A stretch of DNA of 64,000 bases from Acetivibrio cellulolyticus CD2 (GTDB lineage: Bacteria; Bacillota; Clostridia; Acetivibrionales; Acetivibrionaceae), in NCBI RefSeq assembly GCF_000179595.2, contig NZ_JH556653.1, positions 1,922,059 to 1,986,058 on the forward strand, written 5' to 3'. The notes below the pieces were generated by a model. It saw only the letters and a program-made list of their open reading frames with translations, was not told where the DNA came from and did no database searches. The first letter of the stretch is position 1. Each line of letters opens with the position of its first letter. Positions 9,564 through 18,391 of the stretch are shown here, one piece after another. The translations under genes were made by a program, and so were the position numbers.

Positions 9564-10502
9564 CTAAATTCTGCCTTTCTTTTCCATGCAAGCTTCTCTC
9601 ACTCTTTGCTTTATACATTCTTTAGAAAGTCCGTTCATGCTTTTTAGGTCGCTATGAGAGCCGTAACCCTTGCAAAATGTATTATTTAGTCCCATTCTTT
9701 TAAACATAACATTTCCAAAGCAATTCTCCATCAGTACTTCTGCAACTGCACTTCCCAAACCCCCGATGATGCTATGTTCCTCAATAGTGATTATTGCTCT
9801 GGTCTTCTCTGCTGCTTCTAATATAATCTTATTATCAATTGGCTTAATTGTATGGATATTAACAACCTGAACTGAAATTCCTTCTTCATGAAGCTCCTTC
9901 GCACACTCCAAAACATCGTGCACAATAGAGCCTGTCGCAATTAAAGTTACTTCCTTACCATCAAGTAAGTTAACTCCCTCACCTGCTACAAAATTGTAAT
10001 CCCTTTCATATATCTCAGGCTCCTTATTAGTACCTAACCTTATATAAACAGGTCCCATAATTTTAGCTGCAGCATAAGTAACTTTTTCAACCTCTTTAGG
10101 GCTTGCTGGAGAAAAAATAGTCATGTTTGGAAGAACTCTCATTAAAGCTATATCTTCTGTTGCATGATGTGTTGGGCCTAAGGTACTGTATGCAAATCCT
10201 GCACCTGTACCAACAAGTTTTACATTTTGGTTTTGTAGGCAAACATCATTTCTCACAAATTCAAATGCCCTCATTGTCAGAAAACCGGATATGGTATATG
10301 CAAAGGGTATCTTACCACAGCTTGCAAGTCCAGCTGCTGCTGCTACCATATTGGCTTCAGATATGCCAAAGTTGAAATAATTTTTTGGAAAATCCGCCCT
10401 GTATTTATCATAAACAATTGCACCGTTATCAGAGATAAGAGCAAGGATATCAGGATTTTCACCGGTAAGTTGATAAAGTGCATTAAGATAAGCTGTCCTC
10501 AT
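9564..10502 (-). CDS. Transketolase, C-terminal half (pyrimidine-binding and C domains)
   Basis: This 312-residue protein matches the second half of transketolase. It has the pyrimidine-binding domain with the catalytic glutamate Glu49 in FGISEANMV, then the transketolase C domain (about 180-300). Together with the gene at 10499-11344 it forms a split enzyme. The two overlap by 4 bases at ATGA, so translation is probably coupled and the products should be made in equal amounts. Split transketolases of this form occur in archaea and in sugar-synthesis clusters. Its place inside a glycosylation island suggests transfer of a two-carbon unit to build or branch a special sugar rather than the pentose phosphate pathway. 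Confidence 0.92.
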   Translation of the reverse strand: MRTAYLNALYQLTGENPDILALISDNGAIVYDKYRADFPKNYFNFGISEANMVAAAAGLASCGKIPFAYTISGFLTMRAFEFVRNDVCLQNQNVKLVGTGAGFAYSTLGPTHHATEDIALMRVLPNMTIFSPASPKEVEKVTYAAAKIMGPVYIRLGTNKEPEIYERDYNFVAGEGVNLLDGKEVTLIATGSIVHDVLECAKELHEEGISVQVVNIHTIKPIDNKIILEAAEKTRAIITIEEHSIIGGLGSAVAEVLMENCFGNVMFKRMGLNNTFCKGYGSHSDLKSMNGLSKECIKQRVREACMEKKGRI

Positions 10503-11344
10503 ATCAAATTCAACTCCTCTTCTGAAAAGTCCAATTCCTTGTAAACTATGTTCATTTCGTCTTTATTCGGGAGTCTGTTATGCCATATGGGTACATTCTC
10601 CATAAAAGAAATCCCCTTGCCTTTAACAGTATGCGCAATAACCAGCTTTGGCAACGCATCCCTTTCTCTTTCCTCGCCTAAAACTTCTACAAGTTTATAA
10701 ACATCGTGTCCATCAACTTCAATAATATCCCATCCAAAAGCTTTCCACTTTTCTGCTAAAGGTTGCATACCGATAATATTGTTTAGCTCATCCATCGCCT
10801 GCAATTTATTATGGTCCACTATAGCTGTCAGCTTACCCAATCTATGATGTGATGCAAAAAGTGCTGCCTCCCATATCGAACCTTCCTGACATTCACCATC
10901 TCCTAAAATGGCATAAACTTTATAATCCATTGAATTTATCTTACCGGCAAGTGCTATACCTGTGGAGTATAAAAATCCATGCCCCAAAGCACCTGTTGAC
11001 GCTTCAACTCCTGGTACTTCAAGCATATTAGGATGTCCTCCAAGAATTGAACCCGCTTTGCAATATGTGCTTAAAATATCTTCATGAAAATAACCAGTCT
11101 TAGCTAATACAGCATATAAAGCCGTCCCAGCATGACCTTTACTTAGTATTACCCTATCCCGGTCAGGCATATTGGGATTTAAAGGATCATGTTTCATAAT
11201 TCCCCCAAAATAAAGGGCTGTAAGAATTTCAACTATCGAAAAGGCAGGAGCAATATGCCCTCCGCCAGCACGGTAAATCATTTTAAATATTTTTATCCTG
11301 ATATCTTTCGCAATTTCGTTTAGATTGCTATCCTCCTGCATCAT
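10499..11344 (-). CDS. Transketolase, N-terminal half (thiamine diphosphate-binding domain)
   Basis: This 281-residue protein carries the thiamine diphosphate-binding half of transketolase. Motifs are SKGHAGTALYAVL near 68-80, the GDG--EG motif at 148-155 and DHNK around 177-180, which takes the place of the usual final NN. The stop codon overlaps the ATG of the C-terminal half. AAGGTGG lies 6 bases before the first of two adjacent ATG codons. With its partner it should form a heterotetramer that moves a ketol group between sugars. No full-length transketolase is seen in this window, so a housekeeping role cannot be excluded, but the cluster argues for a biosynthetic one. Confidence 0.92.
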   Translation of the reverse strand: MMQEDSNLNEIAKDIRIKIFKMIYRAGGGHIAPAFSIVEILTALYFGGIMKHDPLNPNMPDRDRVILSKGHAGTALYAVLAKTGYFHEDILSTYCKAGSILGGHPNMLEVPGVEASTGALGHGFLYSTGIALAGKINSMDYKVYAILGDGECQEGSIWEAALFASHHRLGKLTAIVDHNKLQAMDELNNIIGMQPLAEKWKAFGWDIIEVDGHDVYKLVEVLGEERERDALPKLVIAHTVKGKGISFMENVPIWHNRLPNKDEMNIVYKELDFSEEELNLI

Positions 11345-11355
11345 GCTGCACCACC

Positions 11356-12429
11356 TTATATAAAGTTAATATGGTTTTCGTCAAGCGATAAAAACGTATT
11401 TAACAGAATATTTCTGCTGTCATACACGCAATGGTGTTTGCATTCCTTACTTGCATCAAAGTTTTTATACTTTTCCTGTGTTTCAGGTGAAAACCACAAT
11501 TCCTTAAAAGATCTGTTCTTTAAATCCCCGATAATACCATTCTCCAAATATGCTTTATCATGGCAGAAATATACTTTGCTGTCGGCAGCAATAACAGTAA
11601 CAGCTTTTGTTACTATGCACTTTGTATAAGACCTTTGAAACACTGAACTAAAGTGAAAATCGTCTTCGTACAAATTGATTACTTTAAACTTAGGGTTCTC
11701 AAACTCGTCCTTAACTCTATTAATTTGCTCTATTACTTTATCCCTGATTGGTGCATGATATGAATTGACATCTGTTGTAATTCGTGCCGCATATTTTATA
11801 TGATTCACACCTAGATTAAACATAAGCTTTCCAGCCTCATATACCTGATCATAGTTATCTCTGTTTATCACAAAATTGATTCCAAGTTCACAATTATCAG
11901 GTTTAGCTTTGGCAAACATATTTATGTTCTTACAAACCTGTCCAAAAGAATCCAAAGAAATATTCCTAATTTTCGAGTAAGTCTCCGCATTAGCCGAATC
12001 CAGAGATATTCTCACCCATTTGGCATTAGTCAATATCTCTGCTATTTCCCCATTAAGTTTATGTCCATTTGTAATAATAGATAATTCAATATTTCTGTTC
12101 AACATAGCCTTCATTGTTTGTATAATATATGGGTAAACAAGGGGTTCCCCGCCTCCACTGAAAGTAATGGCTTTAACACCCATATCTCCAATATCCTCTA
12201 CTATTTCCTGCATTTTTTCCCATGGAATATGATTTCTTTCGTCCTGCCCATCAAGATTCAGATATTGCCCATTCCCATAATGGCAATAATTGCAGTGATG
12301 GTTGCAAGCATTGGTTGGTTTTATGCGTATATATATTGGTGCAGTCCAGATCCCCTTTTTTATAGCATCCAACTTATCTGAATGTGCAAACAACTTTAAA
12401 TTACTATAGGGTGTTGCCTTAATATCCAT
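11356..12429 (-). CDS. Radical SAM enzyme with SPASM-like C-terminus (2)
   Basis: A 357-residue radical SAM protein with Cys42, Cys46 and Cys49 in CNHHCNYC and the SAM-binding stretch FSGGGEP. The C-terminal part has additional Cys residues (KCIV, YFCHD, ECKHHC) that may bind a second cluster, as in SPASM/twitch proteins. It ends in HINFI, matching the HVNFV tails of two neighbouring enzymes. GGAGG lies 7 bases before the ATG, and gaps of 11-12 bases to its neighbours place it in one operon between the split transketolase and another radical SAM gene. The substrate is unknown. Confidence 0.9.
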   Translation of the reverse strand: MDIKATPYSNLKLFAHSDKLDAIKKGIWTAPIYIRIKPTNACNHHCNYCHYGNGQYLNLDGQDERNHIPWEKMQEIVEDIGDMGVKAITFSGGGEPLVYPYIIQTMKAMLNRNIELSIITNGHKLNGEIAEILTNAKWVRISLDSANAETYSKIRNISLDSFGQVCKNINMFAKAKPDNCELGINFVINRDNYDQVYEAGKLMFNLGVNHIKYAARITTDVNSYHAPIRDKVIEQINRVKDEFENPKFKVINLYEDDFHFSSVFQRSYTKCIVTKAVTVIAADSKVYFCHDKAYLENGIIGDLKNRSFKELWFSPETQEKYKNFDASKECKHHCVYDSRNILLNTFLSLDENHINFI

Positions 12430-12441
12430 GCTACATACCTC

Positions 12442-13515
12442 CTATACAAAGTTAACATGCTCTCCCGGATTCTTCAGTTCATACAAATATCTATTTATTT
12501 CATCTAGCCTGCAAAGCTCCCTGCAGCTTGAAATATCCATTTTCATCATCCTATCCATAACCTTTGCCCTTTGTTCACCTTCCCAAATCTCCACAAAGCT
12601 TTTTTCCTTCATACTGCCATAGCAAAGCTCCATATCACCCAGAAAAGCTATACATGGCCAAACTTGTGCATTTGCATCTACATATGTGAAGAATGGCAGT
12701 CCAAAGCATTTATCATAGCTCTTACAGTGACTTTTCTTCTTCATGGATTTTGCCCTGAAATAAATCTTATATGAATCAGTTACCATTTCATTTAGCTGGC
12801 GTTCCATATCAAGGTATAAATTATAATCAAATCCCGTATCCACAGTACATATACTTTTGGGATGCTGTGAGAAAGGCTTGACCGTATAATAATCAACCCC
12901 TATTTCTTTCAACATTCTCCCTAATTCCAACACCTCTTGGGTATTCTCAGGTATAAGAAGAAGCTGCACCCCTATTGTGGTTCTCAATTTGTCCCTTTTC
13001 TTAATTTTTACTGCCTCACTGATATTGGTTATTGCCCTCTCAAAATCCCCTTGTTTTCCTCTATGGATTTTATCATAAGTACCACTGGTTGCAGCACTAA
13101 CACTAAAACGCACCCAAGTAAGATTGTGCAGGCAATCTTTTGATACTTCACTTGTAAACAATACTCCATTGGTAGACATTGCTATGTCAAGACCAATTTC
13201 CTTACTGCCATTTATAATTTCCGGAGTATCTTTGTTTACCAAAGGTTCTCCCTCACCCGCCAAAACAATACTTTTTAGACCTCTGTCATACATATCCCTT
13301 AAATTCTTCAAAATTAAATCCTTATCAAGAAGCACAGGCTTGTACTCCATATAATCCAGCGCACAAAAAGTACAACGGTGATTACAAGTACCCGAAGGAG
13401 CAATCTCCATACTTAACGGGTATATATTTTTACCGCCAAGCCAATCTGCAACCCTTTGCGGATGGAATAACAGTTTATGCGAATCTATTCTAAAGTCCTC
13501 AGCCAAACCAATCAC
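12442..13515 (-). CDS. Radical SAM enzyme with SPASM-like C-terminus (3)
   Basis: A 357-residue radical SAM protein with Cys44, Cys48 and Cys51 in CNHRCTFC and a SAM-binding AGEGEP. The C-terminal region carries Cys in CKSYDKCFG, WPCIAF, LCYG and SCRELC, consistent with a SPASM domain. The tail is HVNFV. The N-terminal pattern RVADWLGGK resembles the enzyme at 2386-3465, so they are paralogues. The start is uncertain: the GTG at 13515 overlaps a GAGG sequence that would serve a TTG at 13506 better. It lies 4 bases after the stop of the kinase-cytidylyltransferase fusion. Confidence 0.88.
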   Translation of the reverse strand: MIGLAEDFRIDSHKLLFHPQRVADWLGGKNIYPLSMEIAPSGTCNHRCTFCALDYMEYKPVLLDKDLILKNLRDMYDRGLKSIVLAGEGEPLVNKDTPEIINGSKEIGLDIAMSTNGVLFTSEVSKDCLHNLTWVRFSVSAATSGTYDKIHRGKQGDFERAITNISEAVKIKKRDKLRTTIGVQLLLIPENTQEVLELGRMLKEIGVDYYTVKPFSQHPKSICTVDTGFDYNLYLDMERQLNEMVTDSYKIYFRAKSMKKKSHCKSYDKCFGLPFFTYVDANAQVWPCIAFLGDMELCYGSMKEKSFVEIWEGEQRAKVMDRMMKMDISSCRELCRLDEINRYLYELKNPGEHVNFV

Positions 13516-13519
13516 CTCA

Positions 13520-15082
13520 TCAAAACTTTAGTAGTGTAGATGCAAACTTAAGAACATCCACCTTGCTCACAGCCTTTGAATTACCAAGAACATTTGCTGC
13601 CAGTGCTCCCGCTATACTTCCTAGAAACGATCCTACTTCAAACGGTACATCGAAATAAGCACAAAGGCTTGCCAGAGAAAAATACGCATCTCCCGCGCCC
13701 ACAGTATCCTGCACTGTCAGAGTCAATGCCGGAATCTTGGCAGCTTTATGTTTATCATCTGCACCAATAGCACCTAACGAGCCTAATGTAACCCAACCCG
13801 CTTTTGCGTTCATATGCTTTACCAGCCTTGTCAAAAGCTTTTCCGGGTTTTCCGACCTGTTACTGTAGGCAAGCCTTAATTCCCTCTCATCTAAAGTAAA
13901 CGTATCTGCACGTTTATACTTTGTAATAAGGTTTGTTCCATAGTTCGATGAGTTAGTCTGACAATTAACCGCTAAAAACGCAGCTTTGCTCTGAACTATT
14001 TCCATAACTGTCTCATCTATAAGTCCATGTCCAAAATCAGTAACTACAACCATATCAAAATTTGGAACAATATTTTCTAACTTTTCATAAAAGGCTGTTT
14101 TATCTGCCCTGATATTTTCTTCATAATCATTAAGATAGTTAATTGAGAAGAGCTTTTCGTATTCATTTCGAATACCATGGCGCTCAATAAATCTACGTTT
14201 AATTATAGTATGGAAATTGGGATCGAACTGTAAATCAAGCAGCATATCTTTTCCTAAATCATTCAGTATACGACTGTGAATATGTGGCTCGTCCCCAACC
14301 ACTCCACAGACAGTTACATTCTTTGAAAAGTTTGCAAGATGTCTTGCAATAGCGAGAGAGCCTCCAAGGTATCTTTCCTCATTGAAGTACTTGGCTGAAA
14401 AAGCTCTGTCCTTTGACATTAGGCCTTGAACAACGCAGAATATATAGTCATCAATAATTATATCTCCTATTACAAGTACCTTTATATCTTTCATCAGGTC
14501 AACTGTTTCCTTAACTTTTTTAAAGCTGCTCCTTTGTGAAAATTCTCTGGCAAATTCGGCCACATTGGGTGGCATCACAGGAAATGCATTATTCAAGAGT
14601 TTTGTAGAGCTGAATACTTCACCATTTGTATAGAAGACATCTCCGCCAAATAAACGAACCCTTTCGACCTCCTTATCAATATTTCCAGTAACATCATTGT
14701 CTGCATTCTCATATTCCGAACCTTTCACATATAGATCAGGCTTTATACATTCCATAATATCAATTACCGTAACAGCCTTAGAAAGCAATACATAATCAAC
14801 GCAGGAAAGAGCAGCCAATGATTTCATTCTCTGCTCATCTGTGAAATATGGTCTCCCCGGACCTTTATTGACGTATGGAGCTGAAGTTACAGATACAACT
14901 AATGTATCTCCCTGAGCTTTTGCTTCTTCAAGGTGACCTATATGGCCAGGGTGAAGCAAGTCAAAAACACCGTGGCATTGGACAACTTTTTTCCCCTCTG
15001 CCCTCAGCTTTTCCCGAAGTTTACTGAATGTTTCAGTTGAAACAATCTTTTCTTCAATAGCACTTGTACTTCTTCCTCCCAT
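13520..15082 (-). CDS. Cytidylyltransferase-PfkB sugar kinase fusion (HldE-like, reversed order)
   Basis: A fusion of about 520 residues. The first ~150 residues form a nucleotidyltransferase with the HXGH motif (HPGH near 44-47) and the conserved YVKGSEYE. The rest is a PfkB-family kinase whose catalytic GAGD lies near 462-465. E. coli HldE has the same two activities but with the kinase first, so the order here is reversed. It may phosphorylate a ketose or heptose-like sugar and activate it as an NDP derivative. The ATG at 15082 is chosen because AGAGGGG lies 6 bases before it; the earlier in-frame ATG lies inside the upstream gene. Only 2 bases separate it from the aminotransferase stop. 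Confidence 0.88.
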   Translation of the reverse strand: MGGRSTSAIEEKIVSTETFSKLREKLRAEGKKVVQCHGVFDLLHPGHIGHLEEAKAQGDTLVVSVTSAPYVNKGPGRPYFTDEQRMKSLAALSCVDYVLLSKAVTVIDIMECIKPDLYVKGSEYENADNDVTGNIDKEVERVRLFGGDVFYTNGEVFSSTKLLNNAFPVMPPNVAEFAREFSQRSSFKKVKETVDLMKDIKVLVIGDIIIDDYIFCVVQGLMSKDRAFSAKYFNEERYLGGSLAIARHLANFSKNVTVCGVVGDEPHIHSRILNDLGKDMLLDLQFDPNFHTIIKRRFIERHGIRNEYEKLFSINYLNDYEENIRADKTAFYEKLENIVPNFDMVVVTDFGHGLIDETVMEIVQSKAAFLAVNCQTNSSNYGTNLITKYKRADTFTLDERELRLAYSNRSENPEKLLTRLVKHMNAKAGWVTLGSLGAIGADDKHKAAKIPALTLTVQDTVGAGDAYFSLASLCAYFDVPFEVGSFLGSIAGALAANVLGNSKAVSKVDVLKFASTLLKF

Positions 15083-15084
15083 TT

Positions 15085-16182
15085 TTATCCCCTCTTTATG
15101 ACTTGACATATTTTTTTGATCTCTTCTTTTGTCAAACTAACAGAGCTTGGCAGGTTTAACCCTTTTAGCCCTAATTCATTTGTTGTATCAAGCTTACTGC
15201 ATCTAAATTCCTTATATGAAGGCATTGAATGAACCGGCATAAAAAACGGCCTACTTTCTATGTTATTCTCCTTTAGCCTCTTAATAAGCTCATCTCTGCT
15301 TTCACCATAACTATCCTCCACAACAACCGAATAAAGCCAGTTAATATTTCTTATACCCGGTTTCTCTACGGGGATTGAAATCCCTTGTACCTCACTTAAT
15401 AACTCGTTATAAAATAATGCATTTCTGATTTTGGCATCGATGTGAAACTCAATATTTTCAAGCTGAGCTACTCCCATTGCTGCAACTATGTTCGGCATCC
15501 TATAGTTAAATCCGATTTCCTCATGGTAAAAACCACCATTGGGCAATACTGTCTTCGTTTGGTTCGACAGGTATTTTGCATATTCACCCAATCTTTGATC
15601 GTTTGTAACCAGCATCCCGCCTGCACCAGTAGTTATCAGTTTATTTCCGTTAAAGCTAAAGCATCCTATATGTCCGATAGTTCCCGTGTGTTTTCCTTTA
15701 TAGAGGGAACCCAAGGATTCGGTAGCATCTTCTATTACATAAAGCCCATATTTATCTGCAATTTCCATTACCATGTCCATATCAACAGGATGTCCATATA
15801 TGTGAACAGGCAAAATTGCCCTGGTTTTCTCAGTTATTAATTCTTCGATAAGTCTGGTATCCATAACATAAGTATCTCTTAAAGCGTCACAAAAAACAGG
15901 AGTTGCACCAACATATCTTATTGCATTGACAGGAGAGATAAAAGTAAGTGAAGGCACTATGACCTCATCCCCCGGTTTTATTCCCAAACTCATAAGAGCA
16001 AGATGTATGGCAGACGTCCCATTGACTGTTACAATAGAATGTCTGCATTTTATAAAATCTGAAAATTTTTCTTCAAAAAGATTAACATAACTTCCAACAC
16101 TCGAAACCCAATTAGTATCTAGGCAATCCTTTATATACTTCCACTCATTTCCTGAAAGGTAAGGTACTGATAGTGGTATCAT
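15085..16182 (-). CDS. legC: LegC-like PLP-dependent sugar aminotransferase
   Basis: A 365-residue aminotransferase of the DegT/DnrJ/EryC1/StrS family. The catalytic lysine is Lys181 in SFNGNK, and Asp152 in VIEDATE would hold the pyridine nitrogen. The opening residues (IPLSVPYLSGNEWKY) are typical of the LegC subgroup, which converts a 4-keto-6-deoxy sugar nucleotide to its 4-amino form in legionaminic acid synthesis. It lies directly downstream of the LegB-like dehydratase, which would supply that substrate. Assignment to the family is firm; the exact sugar (UDP or GDP linked) is not. Confidence 0.88.
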   Translation of the reverse strand: MIPLSVPYLSGNEWKYIKDCLDTNWVSSVGSYVNLFEEKFSDFIKCRHSIVTVNGTSAIHLALMSLGIKPGDEVIVPSLTFISPVNAIRYVGATPVFCDALRDTYVMDTRLIEELITEKTRAILPVHIYGHPVDMDMVMEIADKYGLYVIEDATESLGSLYKGKHTGTIGHIGCFSFNGNKLITTGAGGMLVTNDQRLGEYAKYLSNQTKTVLPNGGFYHEEIGFNYRMPNIVAAMGVAQLENIEFHIDAKIRNALFYNELLSEVQGISIPVEKPGIRNINWLYSVVVEDSYGESRDELIKRLKENNIESRPFFMPVHSMPSYKEFRCSKLDTTNELGLKGLNLPSSVSLTKEEIKKICQVIKRG

Positions 16183-16218
16183 CCTGTCACCCGCTTAAAA
16201 GTATTTTATTGACAAATT

Positions 16219-17211
16219 TTATACATTGTATATATCGGTTTTATATCTTTCCACGTTTTCACTCAGCCATTTAATAGTTTTCTCCAAGCCTTCATCAAGA
16301 CTTACTTGCGGTTCGTAGCCCAATATTTTTGATGCCTTTTCAATACTGCCTAAAAGTCTGAACACTTCACTTTTTTCCGGTCTCATTCGCTGCTCTTCGC
16401 TTATGATGTCTATTTCCTTTCCCATTATATTAGCTATTTTATTAACAAGATCACCTATTGAAATTTCCCTTCCGGATCCTATATTTATTACCTGCCCTAT
16501 TGAGTCGTCTCTTTCTGCTGTCAGCATAAAGCCCCTTATTGTATCCGAAACATAGTTTAAATCCCGAGTAGGTTTCAAATTCCCAACTTTTATCTCCTTT
16601 TTTCCACTTAGTATCTGGGTTATTACTGTTGGAATAATAGCCCTAGCTGACTGTCTTGGTCCATAAGTATTAAAAGGTCTTATTGTAGCAGCAGGTACGT
16701 TGTATGAATAAAAGTAACTTTCAACTATTTTGTCTGCACCGATTTTACTTGCCGAATACGGGGATTGTCCCTGCACGGGGTGGTTTTCATCTATAGGTAC
16801 ATATTTTGCTGTTCCATAAACCTCACTTGTAGAGGTATGTACTACCTTCAACACATCACATTCCCTGCATGCCTGCATTACATTGAGAGTACCCAGAACA
16901 TTGGTTTTAGCATATGCATCAGGTGCTGAATATGAATAGGGTATGGCAATAAGGGCAGCTAAGTGCATGACAACCTCATTTCCTAACAATGCTGATTTGA
17001 GGCCGAAATAATCTCTAATATCACCAGAAACTACATTGATCTCCTTTTTAACTGTTTCCGGAAAGGTATCAATCCATCCCCAGTTTCCAAAAGAATTATA
17101 CTGAACCAATGCAGTAACATTGCAACCTTTACCTACCAAAGCTTCTGTCAGGTGACTTCCAATAAAACCTTCAGCGCCGGTTACAAAGACTTTTTTGCCC
17201 TTAAGCTCCAT
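16219..17211 (-). CDS. legB: LegB-like sugar-nucleotide 4,6-dehydratase (extended SDR)
   Basis: A protein of about 330 residues of the extended SDR family. The NAD-binding loop is TGAEGFIG at 11-18, and the catalytic residues are Thr/Ser around 127-129 (HTSTSEVYG) and Tyr152 with Lys156 (YSASK). This fits a sugar-nucleotide 4,6-dehydratase of the LegB kind, the first committed step towards a 4-amino-4,6-dideoxy sugar. The ATG at 17211 has GGGAG upstream; the in-frame start 28 codons earlier lies inside the preceding gene and has no support. The true start overlaps the nucleotidyltransferase gene by 11 bases, so translation is probably coupled. Confidence 0.88.
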   Translation of the reverse strand: MELKGKKVFVTGAEGFIGSHLTEALVGKGCNVTALVQYNSFGNWGWIDTFPETVKKEINVVSGDIRDYFGLKSALLGNEVVMHLAALIAIPYSYSAPDAYAKTNVLGTLNVMQACRECDVLKVVHTSTSEVYGTAKYVPIDENHPVQGQSPYSASKIGADKIVESYFYSYNVPAATIRPFNTYGPRQSARAIIPTVITQILSGKKEIKVGNLKPTRDLNYVSDTIRGFMLTAERDDSIGQVINIGSGREISIGDLVNKIANIMGKEIDIISEEQRMRPEKSEVFRLLGSIEKASKILGYEPQVSLDEGLEKTIKWLSENVERYKTDIYNV

Positions 17212-18283
17212 TTTTTTCACTCCCGAAATATTTATTGATTTCTTCATTCGCCTTATAATAATCCTGTGTACGTCCAATATCCATCCAGTATTCACGTATC
17301 GGATAGTTTCCTACATTTTTATCATTTTTTATTGCCATATTAATAAGATCTGTCATTGCAAAATAGGTATTGTCCGGAATATAGTCAACCATATCCGGGT
17401 TTAATATATAAATACCAGCATTTATTGAAAAAGAAAACTCAGGTTTTTCTTCTATTGAACTTATTTTTTCACTTTCACAGTTTAATACTCCAAAAGGTAC
17501 CTGGAACACATAATTGCGTGTCGCTACCGTAATATCGTTAGAACATTCATTATGATAGGTCAGAAAGCTGCAAAAGCTTAAATTGGTAAGGATATCCCCA
17601 TTAATTACAAATAAAGGGCTGTCTACATACTTTTTCATCAAACTGATTGAACCTGCTGTTCCATAATGCTCCTTTTCCTTTATATATTCTATATTGACTC
17701 CAAATTCAGAGCCATCCTGGAAATAATTCTCTATTATGCTAGAATGATAATTTACCGATATATAGATATGTGTAAAACCTTGTTTCCTAAATTGGCCAAT
17801 TATTGTCTCAAGTATCGGCTTTTCCCCAACTTTAAGCATTGGCTTTGGTATATCATCAGTAAGTGGACGCAATCTGGTTCCCAAACCACCCGCCATAATA
17901 AGTACAGGGTTGTTTTTCGTAGGGTGCGAAAACAGGTCTTCCATAAGATAGATACCTGTAGGTTGCTTCTTTTGATTAAGTACTGGCAGCTGTTTTATTT
18001 TTTTTGAATCAAATATACCTAAAATTTGTTGTCTATTTAACTGTTTTTCAGTTACATAAGTAAATCCTGCCTGCATAATGTTGTGTATTTGTAGGTCAAG
18101 GTCTTTCCCTGAAAGAATTGCACGTCTAATATCTCCATCGGTTACGGTACCTCGGAGCATTTTGTTCTCATCAACAACCAAAACAATTCCCATAGCACCT
18201 GCATCCATTACCTGCATTGCATTCTTGATCGTTTCATCCATTCCAACAAGTATATTATTTACCTTCATAATATTCATAGACAT
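17201..18283 (-). CDS. CBS-domain nucleotidyltransferase (PtmE-like)
   Basis: A protein of about 360 residues. The first ~118 residues hold a CBS-domain pair (for example TVTDGDIRRAIL), and the rest is a sugar-1-phosphate nucleotidyltransferase beginning with MAGGLGTRLRPLT. This layout is that of Campylobacter PtmE, which makes GDP-glucosamine for legionaminic acid synthesis. The CBS pair may sense an adenine nucleotide. Several starts are possible (GTG 18289, ATG 18283, ATG 18277); the ATG at 18283 is 5 bases after TTAGG. It precedes the LegB- and LegC-like genes in the same transcript, consistent with supplying their substrate. Confidence 0.87.
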   Translation of the reverse strand: MSMNIMKVNNILVGMDETIKNAMQVMDAGAMGIVLVVDENKMLRGTVTDGDIRRAILSGKDLDLQIHNIMQAGFTYVTEKQLNRQQILGIFDSKKIKQLPVLNQKKQPTGIYLMEDLFSHPTKNNPVLIMAGGLGTRLRPLTDDIPKPMLKVGEKPILETIIGQFRKQGFTHIYISVNYHSSIIENYFQDGSEFGVNIEYIKEKEHYGTAGSISLMKKYVDSPLFVINGDILTNLSFCSFLTYHNECSNDITVATRNYVFQVPFGVLNCESEKISSIEEKPEFSFSINAGIYILNPDMVDYIPDNTYFAMTDLINMAIKNDKNVGNYPIREYWMDIGRTQDYYKANEEINKYFGSEKNGA

Positions 18284-18391
18284 CAACACCTAACTCTATT
18301 TATTAGATATCTAGTGCTTATATACTTAAAACTTTATAATGGTAAATTGCATTTATGCATCTTATGTAATTATATAACTGAAAAATATTCT

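Noticed and set aside
17212-17295. A longer N-terminus for the LegB-like gene
   Set aside because: The added 28 residues lie inside the upstream nucleotidyltransferase gene, have no ribosome site and precede the usual SDR start.
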